Shown here piece by piece: positions 53,301 through 64,000 of a DNA stretch of 64,000 bases. The notes beneath the pieces were generated by a model that searched no databases, was not told the origin of the DNA, and saw only the letters and a list, made by a program, of their open reading frames with translations. The position numbers and the translations under genes were made by a program. How positions within the stretch are numbered: the stretch's first letter is position 1; each line of letters opens with the position of its first letter. The DNA comes from Gonatopus flavifemur (lineage: Eukaryota; Arthropoda; Insecta; Hymenoptera; Dryinidae), in contig JAFFJZ010000003.1 of the NCBI GenBank assembly GCA_018340375.1, positions 16,988,001 to 17,052,000 of the forward strand. Reading direction: 5' to 3'.

Positions 53301-56300
53301 ACTTTTGTACATAGAAGCAAAACCAATCATAAAATCCTTTATGAATGAATCAGATGTTTCATAATTCATGTACTTATCGCGCTCGCGGTGGGGAATCGAT
53401 CGTGCACGATTAATATATTCGAATTGTATTATTATCATCGCGTTTTAACTGAATCCGCATGATGTTTATGCGGCTTCGAATGCAGAACACGCGCCAGGAA
53501 TCAAGTCCGGATATTTATTCTGTGTTCGATCGTCTCGCTCTGGCACGAGATACGACGGGGCGCCGAACAAGGAAGTGGAACTTGAAATTAGATAGAACGA
53601 CACCATACGTGAACTGGAAACTCTAGTTATCTTGGGATAGAAGTTCCACTATCGGAGTTACTCATCAATGATTATGTCGGTATACGGATGTTCGTGTTAT
53701 ACGTATGTAGCATTGAGAATGTTTATGGGAGGACTGATTTATCGGCTCGAATAAGTTCTTGGATTCATTTGAATAATTAATCCCCGATACAATCGATTCA
53801 TTGATTATATTTTTTCTTTCTTGGCTCGATTGTAAAAACAACGACGTTGTTCTTCAGTGTTATTGGCTGTTTTATCAGATGAATGAAATTCATTACGGCA
53901 AGAGGGAAAGGATGTATTCCATTTTGTTCTGGATTTATTGAATGAGTTCTAATAACGATACTTGGAGATCCTAGAGAGGAAATTCATTATATACTGAGGT
54001 ATTGATTGATCGATCGAATGAATCGAGAACGTGTTGGTATGTCATTTTGATTCTATATGAAAAAACATTCCCTAGAATTTTGACGAGGGATTCATGTGAA
54101 ATAAAATTGTATACAATTTTTTACACTCATTTCACATGGAATATTAATTGAGAATCTTCATCAAATTTGTATATGATTGTTGTAGGAATTTTATACATAT
54201 TTTCTCTGAGAATGTTGGCATGGATGCAACACTTTTCATTTGAAAACTTGACTTTCCATCAAATTTAAGGGAGGATATTTTACTTCTTAAATATCAGAAA
54301 TATTGAAATTTTATTGAAAACCATAAAAATTATATATATTTTTTATATCAAAAAGCAACCAACGCTTTTCATAGATCCTCATATCGTTACAAGAAGTTCT
54401 CTTTGTGGAAAAATTGAAATCATTTTTCAATAGTGAAATTTATGGAGTAAATTATCCATCATTCACCTATCTGAGCCTCGATTTTTTTTTTTATAAATAA
54501 ATGATTTGTTTCGTCGATGAACCTTCAAAGAGAGATATTTTTAGAGACTCAAACTTTTAATTTTTTTAATTTAATTTTTCTCCAATTCAGCGTTACATGG
54601 CATGCCAATGCTCACGTGATTCCTACCAGGGTGAATTTCACTATAAAATTCAACCGCAAATTATGTTGGAAGGTACATGAAATACAATCTGCACTTATAG
54701 AAAGATTCTTGACCCGCGACTAGTATCATTTTTAATTGAAGAATCTTTAGTATTCTAGTTTATCAGCGCCCTCGAGTATTTCATTTCCATTAGATTTTAT
54801 GAAACAAAACAAGAACAATTTCCATTCATTCCCTTTTGTTTCTTGTGAATTTTTAAAAACACGCAATGCAGCTACCGATTCATTTTACCTTAATCAACTC
54901 TCTCATGATACAAAAACACACAATCTGTGATTCAATTGAAAATCTAAAAATCAAGCTTTCTAATTTCCCAAAAATCATTGCGCACGTATGTATAAAAATC
55001 AACAGAGATCGAATTACAAAAGAAACACAGGAAACGAGTAGAAATAAAAACCGAGAAGATTCTGAAATAACAGAGGATCGATAAAAGTTCAGAAAACGCC
55101 AAAAGAGTATATTGGGATTTGATAATGAGCGAATGAAAAGCGAAGAAAGGCAAAAAAGATTCAAAGGAGAGAAGAACGAATAGGAGAATATCTGGGTTAA
55201 TGGAAAAGACATGAAGAATCCAATCATTGTAGGTATATACCCTACATCATGATGCTGGTACTTTTGGTTCTTTATTTAAATACTCAAGTACGATTCTCCT
55301 ACGATATTTCACTGTGAACAATTCTATAATTTTCATTCCGGATCTTTTGCAAAACCTTTCGTGATTTTTTCATGAGTAGAAAAAACACGAATTATTCGAT
55401 CTATTTGTTTCGATGCTTGCTTGAAAATGCGATTTATCGCAAAACGGCTAAACGAAACACAGTAAAAATATGTCTCAAGTACATTCATTCAAAAAGCTCT
55501 TGAGGTATTTAAATCGAAAGCAGGTGAAGTGTTGTTATTTGACGCCCAGAGTGCCGAAGGTATCGAATAACAACCCTCGAAGTAAATTCGATTCAAAAAC
55601 CTTGAGTGCCTTGAATTAAAATCCTCAAACTATACACATTTCGTTCATACCTCGCGAAGTTTTAAATCTATTAATTTGAAATTCATCACAGAACTGGTGT
55701 GGAGCTGGATAGAATTCATACATTTTATTCTACAAACAATTCTTTACGAGGAAAGTATTGTTTTGTAGTTCGAAAGAACCACAGAATGAATGAAATTTTT
55801 TAAACATCGTGGACTACTTTAGAACCTGATTTTTTATATATTCTTTGTCCTTTTGTCCACGATATCGAATCATCACAGAGAAAACAAAAGACATGTCATA
55901 TTTGATTTTACGAACCAAAGAAATCATTTCTAATATCGAGAAAAAAGAGAGAAAGGAAAGTGATATCGGAAGTGGAATGATACAAAAGAACAAGAAAATG
56001 TTCTATCAAAAGACGGAAGGTAGCAGTCATTGTGCTCGAATAATATAAGCTTAGAAATGCGGAAAAAATTTCTCAAAAGGTATGTTTGGAGTAGTGGGAT
56101 TGTACGGATATCAAACCTGGACAGTAGGAAAGGTTGATAAACAAAGACTTGAGGCTTTTGAAATGTGGTGCTACGCAAGAATGCTCAGGATAAAATGAGC
56201 GGATAAAATAGAAAAAAAAAAGAGGTAGGTACGTGAAAAGGAAAATTAAAAAAGAAAAAACCTATGATCAAGAGGAAGGGAACAATAACTTGGTTGGATT

Positions 56301-59300
56301 TACGTGTTGCGGTACCATAAAAACTCGTTCAAAATTTATATTAGAAATAAAAAAAGAACAAATGATTTGGGTTCGGCAAATCTTATAGTAAGTTGACAGT
56401 TAATTTTCATAAATTTATAAGTGTGCGATAATGTAGTTTTTCTGTAATAAATGTGATTCATTTATAATTCAGGTTTCCATATAAAACGTTTTCGATCACA
56501 ACATACTGGGAACCCTTTTAAACTCAGTCAGACGAATCAATCCCACGTTTGATGTGTGCTCAAGTTAACTCAGTTAACTGTGGTGAGAAATACGTCGAAC
56601 TTGGGTTTTGATGATCCTGTAAACTTTACCATCCTCAAAGTTATCTACGATGAGAAAATGCTTACTGGACTTACGAAGTTCTAATAATTCAGTACGCGTT
56701 CTATTTCACACTTCCTACCCTCTGTTGGATAAGTTTTATTCTTCCAATAAACTCAGAATATAAAACAGTTGACGTTACACTTGACTTGAAATTGTAACTA
56801 TTTTGAATGATATTATACAAGAAAATGTTAAACATTCATCAATTGAATTTTTTAGGATTCCCACGTTTCTCGGAAAAATTCTTTTCCAGGAATCGATGTC
56901 TCGAATAACGCAGTTTCCAGCAATCTTCAAAATTCAGAATACTTCTTAAAAATTCTTCTTTGTTACATCTACGAACTTCGTAGTACGCTTTCATACCATA
57001 ATAATAAAATTCAATGAATTTTAGTAATTCCTCAGATATTTCAGACTAAACAATGCTCCTAGATAACTAAAGGGGTAGAACCCGCAACCATCCACCGTCG
57101 TTACACACAATGTAAGCCTCCATTGTAACTCTTCATAAGAATCACCAATAACCATCTACCACTACGTACATTTATCGTGAGTCAGGGCTTCTCAAACTCA
57201 GATGTCTGAATTAATATGACCGAATATCTCGAATTCCCAGAGAAAATTCATTCTGTTCTACGTGTTACAGATTCGTTCTAACGAGATAACTAATTCTGGA
57301 ATGGTAATAAACGTTACTCTCGACGTCACGAGAGATAATCAAGAATAATGTAATGAAAGAGACATGACAAAATCATTGTTATTGACAAAATATTCCTAGT
57401 GAACACCGCTATTTTCTGGAAACAGTACCAACCACAGCCTGCGAAATTTCGATGTTGAAGGTTGAACAACGAACAGTCGTTAAATCGTAAAACTGTGAAT
57501 GTAGCGAGTGAATTCTATAGGAAGTAGAATTCTCCATAATATTCTTTGTGGTCATTAAAGCAAATGAATGTTGATGCGACTGTTGTCTAGCTTATTCGGT
57601 CCTTCAATCATAAAACACCCAGGAGCTTTTCGAATATATCAATCTAAGTACAAACAGGGGACAATAATTGTTCGATGTTCTACGAAAGAGAAAAAAAAAA
57701 CCTAAACGCAACATGAATATATTTGTTGGCAGAAGTCCTAGAGATTTAAGGAGGCAATGAGCCAATTCCTTTGTAGCGGTTTTCGTATCAGAAAAGCTGT
57801 CATCAACAAGTATGGTATATAATTCACGTAGCTCCGCAAATCAAATACCAAATTCTGTTTACAAGGTTCGAAAAAGAAAAAAAAATCACGATAACCCATT
57901 TGATAAGCTTCGAAAGACGACAACGTGTTTATTATACCTATCCTCGAAGCAGCAGAAAAAAAACGTAGCCATTAAATGATTTCCCCGCTCGATGAGATTC
58001 CTTTATTATGCACGATGAGATTGTATCTTGAACGAGTATCAAAGTACAGTGTACTTTCAACTAGTTATCGATCAAATTAAGCGAAAATATCGGCTTCGAA
58101 AGCAAACGATGCATTATGCATGTGAAACTTTCGGCATCCAATGAACAATTTCCCAACCTCGTTGAACCAATTTGAATATCATTTCCGAATATTCACTATT
58201 TTTTCTTGTCTGTCTTTGAGAGAAGGAGGAGGAAAAGCTCTTAATCAAAATCATACTCATTTCACGTACTTGAGAATTAAATTTTTTTTTTTTATATAGA
58301 AAACGAGATGCAAGTGAGGGACAATTTTCTATACGATAAAAAAAAGAGGAAAGAAAAACGAACAAGGTTGAAAAATACGAGGCTGATTACGTCGGCATTC
58401 ACAGAAGATTTTCATTACCGAGTTTTGTGTGTGACAGAAAAAAGTTATTTGTGTGTTCTGGGGTTCTTTTTTTCCATTTGTTTCTCGCCCTTTAATGAAA
58501 GAGGAAAAGATTTATCATATTCACCAGGATCTAGATGGGATTTATGATATCGCAAGATGTTGCGCACCACTGTGATTTATTTAGTCTTCAGTCGCGAGAG
58601 GATAAATAAACTTTCGTGACGAACGAAATTATATACTGTTTCTTTTGAATATCATGATTCATTCAGGAGTTTCTCTCAAATTACAAGTCGTACGGGGACA
58701 CGGATGAAAGCATATGAGAAGTTGTTTAGAGGGTGTATCGTACGTGAATTGAACGTTACATCGGATCATAGAAATCTGAGTTCCATTGGAAATTGATTTA
58801 CAGAATTCGATATTGTGCGAAAGAATACGAGATACCAGTTATTCATTTCAAAAAGAAAAAAAAAATGAATCACGTGAGCTCTCGTCCGTGAGAATTCGTG
58901 AGAAGTTTGAAAATCTTTGATACGGAAAAATAAATGTCCATTGACGTGACAAGCTTCGGGTCACAGATATGAAATGGGTAGACGGTTCGTGTAAGTGGTA
59001 CGCAGGGGTGCCTCTCTTAGGTTTTCCAACGAGATTTACAAAATCGTTGTCAGTCGAATAAAAACTTTCATCCACGTTCCGTCTGATATCCAAATATATA
59101 TTTCTGAATCTTGTTACATGTCACCTCGATTCGTGCTTCTTCTTGTCACGTACTTTTTTCTGCGAATTTCATAGGAGAATTATCGATAGAAAACCAACCC
59201 TGAATATTAAATGTCGATATTTCATACTTTGAAGTATTGAATAATTTTTGTTCAACTGATAGTTCATATAATGGAAAATATCATCATTCATCTCTTCGAG

Positions 59301-62300
59301 GAGATTCGTCGGGTCTTTGTTTCTGGTAAAAAGACGAAAAGTGAATCACGAAACGGTGATAAAAAAAACAACAACCCAATTTTTCAATTTTCAAGCGATA
59401 CTCATTTTTCAAATAGAAGAGAAGGAAGAGGAGGAAAAAAAGGTTATTGATCACCCTCTTTTCTTATAAAAAATATTCCAAGGGTGACTTGGAATTCTAG
59501 GACACGTCATGTACGTGTATGGATATAAAAAACAGATACCGCGATGTAGAAGTATGTAGTACAAGATACACTCTGGTTTACGTGTCTGTTTCATTCGAGG
59601 TTGATGTGATTGATACACTCCTACACTCGCGATATCTAACGCTGATCATCTTTCAACATTCTTCTGTCAAAGATGGATCGAGTCAATTACGAGATCATGA
59701 GAATTTTCGATAAAGAACAGCAGCCTACTTTTCAACAACTGTGAGAGCCGATATCAACAACGAGTCTCATTGTGATGTATAATAATAATGCTACGTTATT
59801 TTAAACTTAATTTTTATCCAATTAATTTTGATTGAATCTCTTGAAGAACACGATGATGATAAGAGGCAGTGATTTGTGAGAATATTATATAATGAACAAA
59901 AGTAGAAATTCGAAATTCGATTGAATGAATCCTCTGAAAATTTCCAAAACATTGATCATTTAGTTGATTTGGTGATCGAGTAACAATCGTACTTCGTACT
60001 CCCTTTGACACACAACGCTCTCAACGAGAACGTGTCCGTTTGAACGATACTACATTGAATGAAAAGAGATTGTATCATGCCGGTCAGGGAACTAGGCGAG
60101 TCATTTTGCTGCATGACAACACTTCGCCGCATGCCGCAAAGGAGACGAGGGACGTCATTTATTCTTCGAGCTTGGAAACTCTCCCTCGTGCGGTTTATTC
60201 ACCAGACGTAGCTTCGTCGAATTACCACCTGTTTCGATTGCTAAAACATTATCCGAGAACTAAAGATAGCGAAACGTATCCTAGAGAATTCTAATGTTTT
60301 CATTCGTAGAATATCAATTAGGAACGAACTACAACCGTTATAATTATTTCCCGAATTCATTACAACTCGCTTAAATACCGATCTAATAAATCATACAAGA
60401 ACGGAGAGATTCATAATCATTATCATCATCATCACAAAAGATCAAAACAGCTGAGTTACCGTGATAATTTCATAGATTCTTTCATCCTCCCTAGAAAATA
60501 AAGAAAACAAAACGTACAATTGCGTTTAGAATAATCTTCCTCCGTGATCTTGTTAATTAGATTCACATCGGACGAACTATCATAATTTAATCAGCGATTT
60601 ATCAAATTGAATATAAGTGTTGATCGCAAGATGATAATTAACCTTGATATCTTTTTATTGCTTGTAATTGTCGAGATCTTCGAGCAAGCTCGTACATATA
60701 TATTATTCACACAAATCAATGAATCCTACTGGTTCGAACTCGTGCGTTCTCAAGCGTCAAACTCATGAATTTTTTCCTCTAAAACTCATCGTTCTCGCTG
60801 TAAAATTCATACGAAAGGAATTGAATTTATATCCTTCTCTCGAGTTTTAAAGATGGAAGAAAATCTATCTCTATGCGATGGTGATGGCGGTGGTTTGTCA
60901 TATCCTTTTTCCCTCACCTAACCCGCTGAAATTCACTTGTCAGTTGTATACAAAAGTTTGGCGCGTGCAGAAAGCAACCGAGCAGCAGCACTCTGAATCT
61001 CTCTTACAACGAACGAGTTGGTACATAGTGGCGTCCAACATGACGCCATCCAAAAGTTGACGGAGAAAAGAATCAAAGAGACGAAGATTAACTGTTTCCA
61101 AGAAAGAGGAGAAGAAGAAGATGAAGAAAAACGGAATAGACGAATATCGGAAAAAAGAAGTTCTGGGAAGGAGGAGGAGATCTCGAAGGGTTGGGGTGCA
61201 CACGATATGACGTGAGAAGAGGAGAAAAAAAAACCTCGAAGACGAGGAAAGGAGGGTAAATGACAGAGAATGATACTGTAATAGAAGAAAAAGTTCTTGA
61301 GAGTGAGAAGAAAAGGAATCAACGGAGAAAAATGATTTTCTAATCACTGATTATCAAATTCATTTATTCCTCGACTCGAAAGAACTCGAGGGAACGAGAT
61401 CAACGGTTACAAAAGAGCGCGTGAGAGGAATAGAGAGACGAAGTCTGTGAAGATGGCGAGAAAGGAAAAATCTGAAGAAAGATGTAAGATGAGGACAAAT
61501 TAAATTCAAAGATGGTTGAGTAAAAGAAGAATGCAAAGCATCGAGTTTGTAAAACTTTGTGAAGAATCCGAGTCGTTATGAATGGTATGAATCGTATCTT
61601 TTCATCCATCGGTTCCTGATGAATGAAACTCGAAGGAAAAAAACGTGGTTATTGATTGAGTTCGTAACTCATGAACTCCTACTGACTTCTGCATTGACAT
61701 TTACTTCATGTAACGTGAATAAATTCTACGATTATTGTTGTGTAATTTCACTAGACCACTTTTCCAATACCATAAAAGCGCAATTTTCTTTTTGCCCTTT
61801 TTTTCCTCTTATTCAAGAAATTATTGACGATAAGGAGAATGTATGTATATATATATATACAGGTTTCTGCTTACGTAAGTTTATAATTGAATTCTGGACA
61901 ATTGAGAATCTTGAAAGGAAGTGAAATATGGTGAAGAAAATCAACCAGCCATGAAAACCTAAGAAGAAAGAAGGGAGGAAAGAAAGAAGAAATATAGGAT
62001 ATCAAGTAAAAAGACAGAGAAAAAGAGAGATCGAAATACTACGACGAGAAAACCTGAGAGAAGAGAGAAAAGAAAGTAGATAAGTGAGTACTTACCGGGT
62101 GTCACACTTGGGAATGGTTGTCCAGGCAACGAGGGTGGATGTTCGTCTTCCGGAGAACGCTCTGACGCGTATCCTTGATCCTGGGGCTCGCCAACCGCAC
62201 CCAATTTTGTTAGTTTCAAGTCAAGTACCGCACCGGTGCCCTTATTTTTGATTTGCTGTCGATGTTTCACGAGCTCGCAGTCTGGTTTGTGAACGATCTT

Positions 62301-62403
62301 CATGAGGAGATCGTCGTCCGATCTGCTGCTACCGCCGCAACTACTGTCAGCCACGCATGGTTGCGACGAAGATGAAGTTGTTTCCAAACTCTTATTGCTG
62401 CAC
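26376..62403 (-). CDS. Three-PDZ-domain scaffold protein, 3' part of gene (about 703 aa seen)
   Basis: PDZ domains bind C-terminal peptides and build membrane-associated or junctional complexes. Exons: 62403-62096, 32263-32070, 29415-29236, 28647-28322, 28023-27866, 27801-27289, 26957-26794, 26717-26568, 26495-26376; every junction keeps phase. Counting from the first codon in view: a Ser-rich linker (1-103); PDZ1 (about 104-189, RGLGLSVSG, split between two exons); a Pro-rich linker with PPPPP; PDZ2 (228-310, GSLGFTLRK, QPGDKIVAVDG); a helix-like block RQEAVDMLCDL (336-346); a disordered Ser/Thr/Asn-rich region (about 350-560); a Lys/Glu-rich block; PDZ3 (615-696, SRLGFSLQP, LKQGDVLLM); and the end QNPERPT. 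The first exon seen needs an upstream partner beyond 62403, so the gene is 5'-partial. No phosphatase or kinase domain follows PDZ3. It may correspond to insect big bang or a PTPN13/FRMPD2-like scaffold; I cannot decide by eye. Confidence 0.85.
29416..32069 (-). other. Intron splitting PDZ1, no further exon seen
   Basis: This 2.65-kb intron separates the two halves of PDZ1. I found no coding exon. It contains a hairpin repeat at about 30228-30330. The stretch 29707-29991 is an open plus-strand frame without recognisable content. Confidence 0.5.
30228..30330. repeat. AT-rich hairpin with about 45-bp arms
   Basis: The left arm has GGAAAAATTTTCAAATT and then ATAGTTTATATA. The right arm, read on the opposite strand, has GGAAAAATTTTCAAAATT and then CAGTTTATATA. 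The arms are imperfect and the loop is short. It may be a decayed MITE or just an AT-rich palindrome. Confidence 0.45.
34680..36118 (+). pseudogene. Cluster of broken coding-like segments, unassigned (possible endogenous viral element)
   Basis: Several plus-strand segments look like decayed protein-coding sequence and lie close together: about 34679-34975, 35038-35105, 35159-35425, 35578-35670 and 35855-36115. They have balanced amino-acid composition rich in Arg, Glu, Gly, Ser and Tyr, unlike nearby chance frames, which are Phe/Ile/Lys/Asn-rich. They are separated by stop codons and frame changes, so no intact gene is present. The longest segment runs 99 codons and ends in a His/Arg/Lys-rich stretch. 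I recognise no motif. Loss of frame in a gene intron and the lack of insect homology that I can recall fit a captured RNA-virus gene, but a decayed transposon or a fossil host gene fits too. Not resolved. Confidence 0.35.
37503..37668. repeat. MITE, 166 bp, about 40-bp terminal inverted repeats
   Basis: The left end starts GTTGGAATAATTATTCAACT and runs to GCATATGGACC. The right end read in reverse complement starts GTTGAAATAACTATTCAATT and runs to GTATATGGACT. About 34 of 40 positions agree. The core is AT-rich with no coding capacity. No clear target duplication. Confidence 0.75.
40799..40931. repeat. MITE with ACACTGTAAAAAAT termini
   Basis: The left terminus is ACACTGTAAAAAATTGGCGG and the right, reverse complemented, is ACACTGTAAAAAATGCGGTG. 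The element is about 133 bp. Inside, short CACACC/GGTGTG-type motifs recur (TTCACACC twice, TCACACTG), giving extra internal pairing. TA flanks both ends, which would suit a TA-targeting (Tc1/mariner-type) MITE. Confidence 0.7.
46564..47363. mobile_element. Decayed Tc1-type transposon with long inverted repeats
   Basis: The element is bounded by TA on both sides. The left end is CACTACCACTCAAAAGTATT and the right, reverse complemented, is CACTACCTGTCAGAAGTATT, resembling the CACTACCGGTCAAAAGT termini common in Tc1-like elements. Homology between the arms continues through TTGAAGTTT and ends with ATGTGCTCTTTGCA and GTCACC (left to about 46723, right from about 47250), so the inverted repeats are roughly 110-160 bp; the left arm carries about 45-50 extra bases. 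The roughly 520-bp middle has no intact transposase. A 127-codon minus-strand frame (46830-47213) may be a transposase fragment, but I see no secure catalytic motif. Confidence 0.75.
51813..51832 (+). repeat. G-run (G9-A-G10)
   Basis: Nine Gs, one A and ten Gs, then TGG, on the plus strand. It is the template strand for the PDZ gene. It could form a G-quadruplex or be a sequencing-error-prone homopolymer. Confidence 0.8.
53040..53190. repeat. Internally repetitive CAACT-rich stretch
   Basis: The motif GCAACTAT or CAACTATC recurs (near 53078, 53134 and 53177), with GTTGC/GCAAC mirror pairs, followed by TTTTTCTCCGTGTG. The reverse complement of that end, CACACGGAGAAAAA, looks like a MITE terminus, but I could not find a matching left end. 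Confidence 0.3.
56044..56345 (+). mobile_element. LINE (non-LTR retrotransposon) reverse-transcriptase relic
   Basis: The plus strand encodes pieces of the C-terminal region typical of insect non-LTR reverse transcriptases: ISLEMRKKFLKRYVW in one frame, then after a frame change YQTWTVGKVDKQRLEAFEMW and CYARMLRI, then a stop, and further on ITWLDLRV in another frame. The corresponding family sequence reads ...LLYG.ETWTL...R.EAFEMWC.RRMLRI...WL.NLR. The frame shift near 56095 and the stop near 56198 show it is dead. The 5' part of the element is missing or too decayed to see. Confidence 0.8.
60007..60294 (+). mobile_element. mariner transposase relic
   Basis: An open frame of about 95 codons matches the C-terminal catalytic part of mariner-family (DD34D) transposases: VILLHDNTSPHAAKE, then LPRAVYSPDVASSNYHLFRL. 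The Asp of HDN is codon 60115-60117. Exactly 34 residues later, where the third catalytic Asp belongs (SDYHLF in active elements), there is Asn (60220-60222). The N-terminal helix-turn-helix part and both terminal inverted repeats are not found. It lies on the strand opposite to the host gene, within its intron. Confidence 0.85.
61070..61340. repeat. Polypurine tract
   Basis: The plus strand is strongly purine-rich (runs of GAAGAAGA, GGAGGAGGAG, GAGGAGAAAAAAAA). A second such tract lies at 61935-62090, abutting the donor of the 62403-62096 exon. In the transcript of the PDZ gene these are pyrimidine-rich. No coding content. Confidence 0.5.
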
Positions 62404-64000
62404 CTACGGTTCAATTATTCATCGAAATTTATCATTCGTGTAACCTCACTCGATTCTCATTCTTTTCTTTTAAATACTCAACAAATCGATACATTTTTAT
62501 TGGAGAATTCCAGTATTTCACAGGAAGTCGTTAACTCGTAAATTCGACTGAAAATTTCAGTATATTCACGGTGATTTTACTGTAAACATTGGAACTTTGC
62601 GTTGCAGGATCCTTGAAATTTCAATAAATGTACTAAAAAATGTATTTACTGCGATTTTCCGAGTGGAAACATTTTCTACAATTTATATATAATTCTATAC
62701 TATATAAAATATTGAAGTATATCAATTATTTATAATTTTGAAGATTCTTCCATTCGGGTTTCCAACGCCAAATCATAGTGAATTTTATTTAAAACGAGAA
62801 TAATGGAGTAACTCGTATAACTCAATGTAATTCTTGATGAGAAGCACAACTTGTCTGGTTTTTGGCAAGAATTCGTTTTATTAAGAATTGCACATGAACT
62901 ACTGCGTGATAAATGCGACACGTTGAAAAATCTACTTGGTTTTCGTACTGAAAAACTCCAATTTTGGGAGTAAAAGAATGTGAAAATCCTAAAATTTTCT
63001 GCAGTGTATAACTTTTGCTTTTTTACAAAAAGTTTTTATTTTTATCAAAACAAATACAACTGGTCCGTTTCTTTTACGATAAGAAAAATACGTTACATTA
63101 TTTTGAGGATATATCCTGATCCGAACATTTCAAATTCAAGGGTATTCTGTCGTACCGTAGTTTACAACGTTCATCGATTAATGTTTTTTGTACACTATTC
63201 GACTCGAGCTGTTAACGGAAAGTACCGACGTTTCGTAGCATTCTCTTATTTACTAATCAATAGAACGTCCTTTTTATTGAATTTCTTCATTCTAACCAGT
63301 GTTTCTTTTCCAACACACGTACAAAAACTTACCACAAAACTTTCGAATATTACAAATAAATATGGTACATTTCACGTCAACTGAACACGAATTTCCAGGA
63401 GCGATTTAAAATTTGAAACAAATGGACCAACTCTCCTGGTTCCAATCTTGCCCAAAATACATCCTTCTTGACACGTTCTCTCAAATCCAGAACTTATCAG
63501 GAGAAAAATGAATCACTGAGTTTTCTTCCATGATATAGCAGCATCATCGGGAGAACTGATTGTTTTTCAAAACTGTAGGCATGATTGGGTTATTGGAAAC
63601 AAAGAGTTTCATTGTTAGAAAGATATGTTATGCTATGTTTTTCTGGCGATCCAAAGACTTAGCACAAACACTTCCAAAATAGATCTTGAAAAATATCTTG
63701 CAAATAAGAATTGATCTAGGACCTGGTCCACCCCTCGAACCCATATCCTTAAAAACTTGGCTTTTTCACTTATATCCTGTTTTTGACGACTCGCAACAGG
63801 AAAGCGCCACAACCACAAAACAAGATGATATTCTAGGAAGAATTTCTCTGTATAATATTTCTATACGAAAATACGTCCTCACACGGCACATATTTTTGAA
63901 ATTGTAATGCATTGTAAAATGCCATTATATCCTTCGCAGTTATGGTACACAATACTAGAGATATCACGTATACGAATGCGCTTGAAATTTATATTTGCTA
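62404..64000. other. Upstream intron of the PDZ gene, nothing recognised
   Basis: The exon ending at 62403 has a consensus acceptor, so this sequence should be intron or upstream sequence of the same gene. I see no exon in it on either strand. It is AT-rich and has no repeat I can support. Confidence 0.45.

Larger units (their letters stand above)
50200..53600. other. GC-richer block inside the giant intron
   Basis: Compared with its flanks this segment is richer in G+C and CpG, with restriction-like runs such as GCATGCGCGTATAC and CGCGCCAGGAATC, and polypurine/polypyrimidine tracts near 50660-50820. In insect genes such blocks inside long first introns can mark alternative promoters, which would give a shorter PDZ isoform. 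I found no phase-compatible start exon, so this stays a suggestion. Confidence 0.25.
32264..62095 (-). other. Giant intron (about 29.8 kb) of the PDZ gene
   Basis: Phase-compatible consensus splice sites at 62096 (GTAAGT donor) and 32263 (TTTTCAG acceptor) join an exon ending PSVTP to one starting STFRVTL. Inside I find a broken coding-like cluster (34680-36118), MITEs (37503-37668, 40799-40931), a Tc1-type element (46564-47363), a G-rich run (51813-51832), a LINE relic (56044-56345) and a mariner relic (60007-60294). Most of the remaining sequence is featureless AT-rich DNA. The segment at about 50200-53600 is richer in G+C than its surroundings. Confidence 0.7.

Noticed and set aside
1..64000. 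CRISPR arrays, operons, bacterial-type systems
   Set aside because: No regularly spaced direct repeats or operon structure; the sequence is eukaryotic with spliced genes.

Overview
The window is nuclear DNA of an arthropod, most likely an insect and possibly a hymenopteran. It is AT-rich, its genes have many short exons with GT-AG introns, and it carries mariner/Tc1, piggyBac-type and LINE relics plus many small fold-back elements. The order-level guess is inference. I joined exons by hand, checking splice sites and reading phase at every junction; no transcript evidence was available.

Layout. (1) 1-3814 is a flank without a recognisable gene but with two fold-back repeats. (2) 3815-17797, minus strand, is a complete scaffold-attachment-factor-B gene: 15 coding exons, 928 residues, SAP and RRM domains followed by a charged coiled coil. 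(3) 18551-19413, minus strand, is a compact MICOS subunit gene (MIC13/QIL1, 119 residues) that starts in a 14-nt coding exon. (4) 20153-23834, plus strand, is RAD18, the E3 ubiquitin ligase of post-replication repair. It has RING, UBZ4, SAP and RAD6-binding segments and an unusually long disordered tail (804 residues). MIC13 and RAD18 are divergent and share a 739-bp spacer. (5) 24741-24956, minus strand, is a small intronless ORF of unknown function. (6) 26376-62403, minus strand, is the 3' part of a three-PDZ scaffold gene (nine exons, about 703 residues) whose 5' end lies beyond the window. A single intron of about 29.8 kb takes up nearly half the window.

The giant intron holds most of the accessory material: a Tc1-type element with long terminal inverted repeats, a mariner transposase relic whose third catalytic Asp has become Asn, a LINE reverse-transcriptase relic, two small MITEs, and a cluster of broken coding-like segments around 34.7-36.1 kb that I could not assign and that might be an endogenous viral element. 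A piggyBac-type MITE and another MITE lie in SAFB introns.

Functionally, three housekeeping genes (nuclear RNA/chromatin scaffold, mitochondrial cristae, DNA damage tolerance) sit tightly together beside a long-intron junctional-scaffold-type gene. They do not form a pathway. I found no convincing new biological system. The best leads are the RAD18 tail, the unassigned 34.7-36.1 kb relic and the 71-residue ORF.
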